38,329 nucleotides of DNA from JBCBXA01 sp039816825 (lineage in GTDB: Bacteria; Pseudomonadota; Alphaproteobacteria; Rhizobiales; Rhizobiaceae): positions 1 through 38,329 of the forward strand of contig JBCBXA010000022.1 of NCBI GenBank assembly GCA_039816825.1, given 5' to 3'. A model generated the notes under the pieces. The model was given only the letters and a program-made list of their open reading frames with translations, had not been told where the DNA came from and did not search any database. This document shows, one piece after another, positions 33,668 through 38,329 of the stretch. The position numbers and the translations under genes were made by a program. How positions within the stretch are numbered: position 1 is the first letter of the stretch; each line of letters begins with the position of its first letter.

Positions 33668-34909
33668 ATGGCAAGCGCACTCTCAGGCCGTAGGGTCCTT
33701 CTCATCATAACCGGTGGCATCGCCGCCTATAAAAGCCTCGATCTCATCCGGAGACTTCGCGAGCGTGGCGCCCATGTTCGCCCGGTCATGACGGCAGGGG
33801 CACAGCACTTTGTCACGCCGCTGGCCGTCGGTGCACTGGCATCCGCCAAGGTGCACACAGACCTCTTTGACCGCGATGACGAAGTGGATGTCGGCCATAT
33901 TCGCCTGGCGCGCGACTGTGATCTGGTTCTCGTTGCTCCGGCGACGGCGGATTTCATCGCCAAGATGGCCCATGGTTTGGCCGACGATCTGGCGTCAACA
34001 GCCATGCTGGCGACCAGGTCTCCCATCCTCATCGCGCCTGCCATGAATCCGGCCATGTGGAGCCATCCGGCAACGCGCCGTAACATTGCGCAGCTTCGCG
34101 CGGACGGTGTTGATTGTGTCGGTCCTGAAGTCGGTGAAATGGCTGAAAGCGGGGAGGCCGGTACGGGTCGAATGTCCGAACCTCAGGATATCGCCGATGC
34201 CGCCGAGCGCCTTCTGGCTGTGAGCGGGCCCCTTGTAGGCAAACATGTTCTCGTGACGGCGGGCCCAACCCATGAGCCCATCGACCCCGTGCGGTACATC
34301 GCCAATCGGTCATCCGGCAAACAGGGATACGCCATCGCTGCCGCTGTGGCCGACTTGGGTGCACAGGTCACTCTCGTTTCTGGCCCCACGCAATTACAGG
34401 CGCCTGCTGGTGTGAATCTGGTCCAAGTTGAGACAGCCCGAGAAATGCAGGCGGCAGTCGAGACCCGGATGCCGGTGGACGCTGCCATCTTCGCTGCCGC
34501 GGTCGCTGACTGGCGCGTCGCGGAAGCTGCGGAAGGCAAGATCAAGAAGACTGAAGTCAAGCCGACCCCAGACCTCGACCTTGTCCAGAATCCAGACATT
34601 CTGGCCTCGGTCGGCCATGGCTTGAATGGGCGGCCGGATGAACGCCCCAGTCTTGTGATTGGCTTTGCAGCCGAGACCAACGACGTTTTGGAGAACGCCC
34701 GCGCCAAACTCAAGCGCAAGGGGGCGGACTGGATCGTTGCCAACGATGTTTCGGTGAACGCCGACGGCACGGGTGTGATGGGTGGCGATGACAATACGAT
34801 CCATCTCGTCAGCGCGTCTGGTGAAGAGGCCTGGCCGACCATGAACAAGCGGCAGGTTGCACAGCGTCTGGCTGACCGCATCGCCGATTTTCTTGGCAGC
34901 GAAGCCTGA
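33668..34909 (+). CDS. coaBC: Bifunctional phosphopantothenoylcysteine decarboxylase/synthase
   Basis: CoaBC carries out two steps of coenzyme A synthesis. The N-terminal flavin domain has GGIAAYKSLDLIRRLRERG, the catalytic His in DVGHIRLARDCD, and PAMNPAMWSHP. The C-terminal ligase domain has TAGPTHEPIDPVRYIANRSSGKQG (start of it: TAGPTHEPIDPVRY) and later the Lys-containing KIKKTEVKP. In the mobile flap the sequence is GEMAESGEAGTGRM (156-169); the Cys present in E. coli (Cys158, ACGDIGPGRM) is absent. 413 residues. dut starts within the stop codon (TGATG). Confidence 0.95.
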   Translation: MASALSGRRVLLIITGGIAAYKSLDLIRRLRERGAHVRPVMTAGAQHFVTPLAVGALASAKVHTDLFDRDDEVDVGHIRLARDCDLVLVAPATADFIAKMAHGLADDLASTAMLATRSPILIAPAMNPAMWSHPATRRNIAQLRADGVDCVGPEVGEMAESGEAGTGRMSEPQDIADAAERLLAVSGPLVGKHVLVTAGPTHEPIDPVRYIANRSSGKQGYAIAAAVADLGAQVTLVSGPTQLQAPAGVNLVQVETAREMQAAVETRMPVDAAIFAAAVADWRVAEAAEGKIKKTEVKPTPDLDLVQNPDILASVGHGLNGRPDERPSLVIGFAAETNDVLENARAKLKRKGADWIVANDVSVNADGTGVMGGDDNTIHLVSASGEEAWPTMNKRQVAQRLADRIADFLGSEA

Positions 34910-35355
34910 TGCCGACCATCAGGCTGAAGCCATTGCCGCACTTCCAAGGCCTCTCAGCGCCAGCCTACGAGACCGATGGCGCTGCTGGCTTCGACCTTCG
35001 CGCAGCACTTGGCCGGGACACGGTCCTTCATGCCGGTGCGCGGCTCGCTGTCCCAACAGGCCTGGTGTTTGAAATCCCGCATGGCTTTGAAGTTCAGGTC
35101 AGGCCGCGTTCTGGTCTCGCGCTCAAGCACGGTATCACCTGTCTCAACAGTCCGGGCACCATCGACTCGGATTATCGTGGCGAGGTACAGATTATTCTGG
35201 CCAATCTGGGGAGCGAGGTCTTCACAATCACACGCGGCATGCGGATTGCCCAAGCCGTCTTGGCCATCGTTACGCAGGCCGACTTCGAATTGGTCGATGA
35301 GACGTCATCCACTGCCCGTGGCGAGGGTGGCTTTGGATCAACCGGCCTGACTTAG
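34909..35355 (+). CDS. dut: dUTP diphosphatase
   Basis: A trimeric dUTPase that keeps uracil out of DNA and supplies dUMP. The five motifs are complete: DGAAGFDLRA, PRSGLALKHGI, GTIDSDYRGEVQI, RIAQAVLA and RGEGGFGSTG. 148 residues. It overlaps coaBC by one base and shares TTAG with the stop of the convergent regulator. Confidence 0.97.
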   Translation: MPTIRLKPLPHFQGLSAPAYETDGAAGFDLRAALGRDTVLHAGARLAVPTGLVFEIPHGFEVQVRPRSGLALKHGITCLNSPGTIDSDYRGEVQIILANLGSEVFTITRGMRIAQAVLAIVTQADFELVDETSSTARGEGGFGSTGLT

Positions 35356-35828
35356 CCGTCCTGATCCGCCATGGGTTCCGGTCGGCCGGCGGCTCGAACC
35401 ATCCGCAGCACGACATTGCGTTCACGAGCGTCTCCCACCCGCAGGAAAGCCGCCACAAGTTCGCTGACCTGAAACGACAGATCAGCCTGCTCGGTGAGCG
35501 CCTTGTCGCCAACGATCTGCGCGATGTCCAGTTTCGACGTCGTCTGGTTAGCGATCGTTCCAGAAATGTCTGCAATCGCCGGATCGTCCATCTGCAAGGC
35601 ACCGAGAACGGCTGATGGAGACTTTCCGAAAACGGCACAGATTTCAAAGAGCCGCGAAAGCTCCATCCGGCTCACGCCTGTCTCATACTTCTGGAACTGC
35701 TGGGGAGAGATGTGAATGGCCCGGGCCACGTCGGCCTGGGTCATATTCTTTTCGGCACGCCAAACACGTAGAACGCGACCGATTTCGCGGTTCAGATGCG
35801 CTGCTGATCGTTGTTCTTCAATGTTCAT
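35352..35828 (-). CDS. XRE-family helix-turn-helix regulator
   Basis: A 158-residue DNA-binding protein. The helix-turn-helix is at about residues 17-70 (MTQADVARAIHISPQQFQKYETG, recognition part SPQQFQKYETG). The C-terminal 80 residues have no family I recognise and may be for dimerisation. It ends DARERNVVLRMVRAAGRPEP, a pattern seen at the end of other alphaproteobacterial XRE proteins. The target is unknown. It shares four bases with the dut stop. Confidence 0.85.
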   Translation of the reverse strand: MNIEEQRSAAHLNREIGRVLRVWRAEKNMTQADVARAIHISPQQFQKYETGVSRMELSRLFEICAVFGKSPSAVLGALQMDDPAIADISGTIANQTTSKLDIAQIVGDKALTEQADLSFQVSELVAAFLRVGDARERNVVLRMVRAAGRPEPMADQDG

Positions 35829-35919
35829 TGCGCCGTGCTCCCGGTCTCAGCCTATAGGGGACAACGCAAAAGAACCATCAAAGGAGCCGCGTCTTTTTGA
35901 CGAAATCGACGCCGATCTT

Positions 35920-35953
35920 CGCCCGACTGTCCAAAGATGATGGAAGTCGGGCG
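35920..35953. repeat. 9-bp inverted repeat downstream of the acyl-CoA ligase gene
   Basis: CGCCCGACT (35920-35928) and AGTCGGGCG (35945-35953) with a 16-base spacer. There is no U tract on either strand. Possible terminator or mRNA-end hairpin for the gene ending at 35971. Confidence 0.4.
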
Positions 35954-35970
35954 CTTCGCTACGCTTTGAT

Positions 35971-37671
35971 CTAGGAAACCAGCTTTTCAGCTTCATCGCG
36001 CAGCTCGCGGCGCAGGATTTTGCCGACATTGGTTTTCGGCAATTCATCGCGAACGTGCAGGATCGATGGCACTTTGTAGCCGGTCAGATGGGCCTTGCAG
36101 AATTCGCGAAGGCCTTCGCGATCAAGGCTCTGACCTTCATTGAGCACTACAAAGGCGGTCACCTCTTCACCGGCCTTTTCCGAAGGCGTGCCGACGACGG
36201 CTGCCTCCAGCACTGCGGGGTGCTGAACGATAATCTCTTCAACTTCGTTGGGGAAAACGTTGAAGCCTGAGACGAGGATCATGTCCTTCTTGCGGTCAAC
36301 AATCTTGAAGGCGCCGTCCTCCAGCATCATGGCCACGTCACCGGTTTTGAAAAAGCCATCATCGGTCATGCACTTGGCTGTCTCTTCCGGACGGTTCCAA
36401 TAGCCAGCCATGACTTGCGGGCCTTTGATTGCCAGTTCGCCAGCCTCTCCCATGGGGAGATAGTTTCCGTCATCGTCAAGGATGACGATGTCCGTCTGCT
36501 GCAATGGATAGCCAATGTTGCCAGAGAACTCAGGAAGGCTCAGTGGGTTCATGGTTGCTACCGGCGAAGTTTCCGACAGGCCATAGCCCTCGATGATCGG
36601 TGTACCTGACAACGCCTTCCACTTGCGAGCCACTTCCGCCTGTGCGGCCATGCCGCCAGCGACGGAAAACACCACGCTCGAGAAATCGACGTTGCCAATA
36701 TCCTTGTGGTTCGCCAGTGCGTTGTAAAGTGTATTCACTCCCGAGAACATGGTCACTTTTGTCTTGGACAGGGTTTTTACAAAACCATCAATGTCCCGCG
36801 GGTTGGGGATCAGGAGCAGCTTTGCGCCCATGTTCATGAAGACAAATGTGCAGGTCAGGCCGAAGATATGATAGATCGGCAAGGCCAATACCATCACATG
36901 ATCAGTGTCCAGCCCGCGCAGAAACGGTCCCATATTGGCGTCGCACTGAGTCACATTTGCAGCGACGTTCCGATGGAGAAGTGTTGCGCCCTTGGAGACG
37001 CCGGTTGTTCCACCAGTGTATTGCAAGAAAGCAATATCGTCGGGATCGGTTTCTGGCCGTTCGTAGGAACCGGTATAGCCAACCACTTCTGTGAAACGCA
37101 CAGTACCGGTTAGGCCGTGAGGCGGCGCGGCTTTCTTCATCTTTCTCGAAACGAAGTTTACGATATGTCCCTTGAGGCCCATCAGGTCACCGGGCGCTAT
37201 GACGACAACCTTCTCCAGCCCCATGTCCTCAACGCCAGCGGCTTCCACAACATGGGCAAAGTTCTCCAGCACCATGAGAACTTTTGCGCCTGAGTCGGTG
37301 ATCTGGTGCTTGAGTTCCCGAGCTGTGTAGAGTGGGTTCACGTTGACGACGGTGAAGCCGGCCAGCAAGACGCCGAACACCGAAACCGGGCAGGCCAGCA
37401 AATTGGGACACATAACAGCGACGCGGTCGCCCCTTTGAAGTCCTTGAGCCTGCAGCCAGGCAGCGACACGCTCTGCAGCGTCGATCGTCTGCTTAAAGTT
37501 CATCACCTTTCCGAGCGCTTCGATGCATGGGCGCTCGGGATACGTGCTGGCCGCATTTCGCAGAATTGCATCTAGCGTCAGCGTGTAGCTCTCCGGCAGG
37601 TCACGCATCACCCCTTCGGGGTAGTGGTCCAACCAAGGGCGGGGCATGTCAGTGGCAACATTGATATTCAT
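35971..37671 (-). CDS. fadD: Long-chain fatty acid-CoA ligase
   Basis: An ANL-superfamily acyl-CoA synthetase: fatty acid plus ATP plus CoA to acyl-CoA. It has the P-loop YTGGTTGVSKGA, YGLSETSP, then the hinge VDRKKDMILVSGFNVFPNE, and the C-terminal Lys in PKTNVGKILRRELRD. 566 residues from ATG 37671, preceded by GGGAGAGCGAA; an upstream in-frame ATG at 37695 is less likely. FadD type is inferred from overall similarity; a medium-chain preference cannot be excluded. Confidence 0.9.
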   Translation of the reverse strand: MNINVATDMPRPWLDHYPEGVMRDLPESYTLTLDAILRNAASTYPERPCIEALGKVMNFKQTIDAAERVAAWLQAQGLQRGDRVAVMCPNLLACPVSVFGVLLAGFTVVNVNPLYTARELKHQITDSGAKVLMVLENFAHVVEAAGVEDMGLEKVVVIAPGDLMGLKGHIVNFVSRKMKKAAPPHGLTGTVRFTEVVGYTGSYERPETDPDDIAFLQYTGGTTGVSKGATLLHRNVAANVTQCDANMGPFLRGLDTDHVMVLALPIYHIFGLTCTFVFMNMGAKLLLIPNPRDIDGFVKTLSKTKVTMFSGVNTLYNALANHKDIGNVDFSSVVFSVAGGMAAQAEVARKWKALSGTPIIEGYGLSETSPVATMNPLSLPEFSGNIGYPLQQTDIVILDDDGNYLPMGEAGELAIKGPQVMAGYWNRPEETAKCMTDDGFFKTGDVAMMLEDGAFKIVDRKKDMILVSGFNVFPNEVEEIIVQHPAVLEAAVVGTPSEKAGEEVTAFVVLNEGQSLDREGLREFCKAHLTGYKVPSILHVRDELPKTNVGKILRRELRDEAEKLVS

Positions 37672-37967
37672 TTCGCTCTCCCAAACGACCGGCATTTAAG
37701 CGTCACCGGCTGCGCCATCGAGCGCGTCCGATTTGCGCTCTCGGCGTGATAAACTGCGTTCTGAAGTGACTTCGATGTTCGGGCATCGCCGCCCGAAAGC
37801 CTCCCAGCTAAGTCAGCTTCCTCCTGAAATGATCTAATCAGATGCGTGTTTGTCGCGCAAATTGGCAGCGCATCCGCCCAGTTCATCCCTTGGGCTGTGT
37901 TCTGCCCACCCCCCATGACCGCATGATACTTTCTGCTGATCCTGCAGCCGGTCGGGAGCACTATCTT

Positions 37968-37983
37968 ACGTTTACGCAAACGT
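37968..37983. promoter_or_regulatory. Palindrome ACGTTT-ACGC-AAACGT, putative operator
   Basis: Perfect 6-base arms. On the minus strand it follows and overlaps a TTGACG -35-like box, with GATAGT 15 bases after it. It resembles ACGT-rich sites of fatty-acid or branched-chain amino-acid catabolism regulators (LiuR-like TTACGTTTACG). Which flanking gene it controls is not known. Confidence 0.45.
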
Positions 37984-38097
37984 CAAACATGGGCTGATGG
38001 CTCCTTGCGACGCTTTTGGCGGGTTAGCCGGGCCGGAAACCGTGGCCACTTCCTGGGCGAACGCTTGGCGAATGGTAGCGTTTGATTGGCTGGCCAC

Positions 38098-38126
38098 TTG
38101 GTCAAAGGGCGGCTAAGCATTGTAAC
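38098..38126 (+). promoter_or_regulatory. Weak promoter candidate for the oxoprolinase-like gene
   Basis: TTGGTC (38098-38103), a 17-base spacer, TGTAAC (38121-38126), 30 bases before the start codon. Only moderate consensus match. Confidence 0.3.
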
Positions 38127-38155
38127 CAGTCAGTTGAAGAACTCTGGTGTCAAAC

Positions 38156-38329
38156 ATGATCGACGGTGCGCCGACCGCCAAATGGGACTTTTGGATCGAC
38201 CGGGGAGGCACCTTTACCGACATTGTAGGCCGCGCGCCTAACGGCAGCTTGAAGGCCCACAAGCTTCTCAGCGAGAACCCGGAAAGCTACCCGGATGCCG
38301 CCATTCAGGGCATTCGTGATCTGATGGGC
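38156..38329 (+). CDS. 5-oxoprolinase/hydantoinase family protein, N-terminal fragment
   Basis: The window ends 58 codons into this gene. The visible protein begins MIDGAPTAKWDFWIDRGGTF and continues TDIVGRAPNGSLKAHKLLSE, then a helix PDAAIQGIRDLMG. WDFWIDRGGTFTDIV is the N-terminal signature of ATP-dependent 5-oxoprolinase (OplaH) and the related hydantoinase A subunits, which open the 5-oxoproline ring. ATG 38156 or an in-frame GTG at 38147 could start it. The rest lies outside the window, so fused versus split form cannot be judged. Confidence 0.85.
   Translation, partial: MIDGAPTAKWDFWIDRGGTFTDIVGRAPNGSLKAHKLLSENPESYPDAAIQGIRDLMG

Larger units (their letters stand above)
37672..38155. 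other. Divergent regulatory region between the acyl-CoA ligase and the oxoprolinase-like gene
   Basis: No convincing gene. It holds the palindrome at 37968-37983, a small palindrome TGATCTAATCA near 37830, a 9-base direct repeat TGGCCACTT (38043-38051 and 38091-38099), and a weak promoter candidate before 38156. Confidence 0.5.

Noticed and set aside
37668..37979. 103-codon frame whose stop overlaps the acyl-CoA ligase ATG (ATGA)
   Set aside because: The overlap looks like coupling, but the frame starts at a TTG inside a palindrome, has no family resemblance and odd composition. Treated as chance unless conserved in relatives.

Overview
The window looks like chromosomal DNA of an alphaproteobacterium, probably of the Hyphomicrobiales/Rhodobiaceae kind. 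The lines of evidence are: high GC; a RegB/RegA redox two-component pair; an Irr-type Fur-family regulator beside fabA-fabB-fabI; the order rpsT-dnaA-dnaN-recF-(HesA/MoeB/ThiF); the run ubiE-ubiB-coaBC-dut next to mutM; and a cluster of GANTC (CcrM-type) sites upstream of dnaA. From memory this gene order is common in Brucella/Rhizobium relatives. No species is claimed. I saw no tRNA, rRNA, CRISPR array, insertion sequence, prophage or plasmid gene. Almost everything is core metabolism and information processing.

Layout. 1-5395 (+): last gene of a YnjD-like ABC uptake system, HrpB helicase, then RegB-RegA. 5400-6734: MmcB-like protein (-) and an L,D-transpeptidase lipoprotein (+). 6801-8248: a gene-less structured stretch and a membrane diguanylate cyclase (-) whose 5' end is broken by a 10-N scaffold gap. 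8556-11158 (+): rpsO and pnp. 11226-13188: an endonuclease/exonuclease/phosphatase-family protein (-) and a short-chain dehydrogenase (+). 13246-17654 (-): katG with a promoter overlapped by an Irr-like palindrome, and a GGDEF-EAL protein. 17804-22224: RsmC-like methyltransferase (+), fabI-fabB-fabA (- strand, order fabA>fabB>fabI), irr (+). 22257-25959: SH3-like secreted protein (-), D-2-hydroxyacid dehydrogenase (+), MoeB/ThiF-like protein and recF (-). 25952-29948 (-): dnaN, dnaA, an 800-bp regulatory gap, rpsT. 30163-31059 (-): mutM. 31254-35355 (+): ubiE, ubiB, coaBC, dut. 35352-37671 (-): XRE-type regulator and a FadD-type acyl-CoA ligase. 38156-end (+): start of a 5-oxoprolinase/hydantoinase-type gene.

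How the parts work together. Replication and DNA upkeep are represented by dnaA, dnaN, recF, rpsT, mutM, dut and mmcB. Quinone synthesis (ubiE, ubiB) feeds the pool that RegB is thought to sense. Unsaturated fatty-acid synthesis (fabA, fabB, fabI) lies opposite an acyl-CoA ligase in metabolism. The Irr gene and an Irr-like site at the katG promoter suggest a local link between iron/heme status and peroxide defence. Two GGDEF proteins imply c-di-GMP signalling.

I found no wholly new multi-gene system. The observations most worth checking are: the assembly artefact that splits the diguanylate cyclase; the Irr-like operator over the katG -10 box; the GANTC cluster upstream of dnaA; departures from textbook active sites in CoaBC, MutM, the MoeB-like protein and the diguanylate cyclase; and three convergent gene pairs that share the same four bases for both stop codons.
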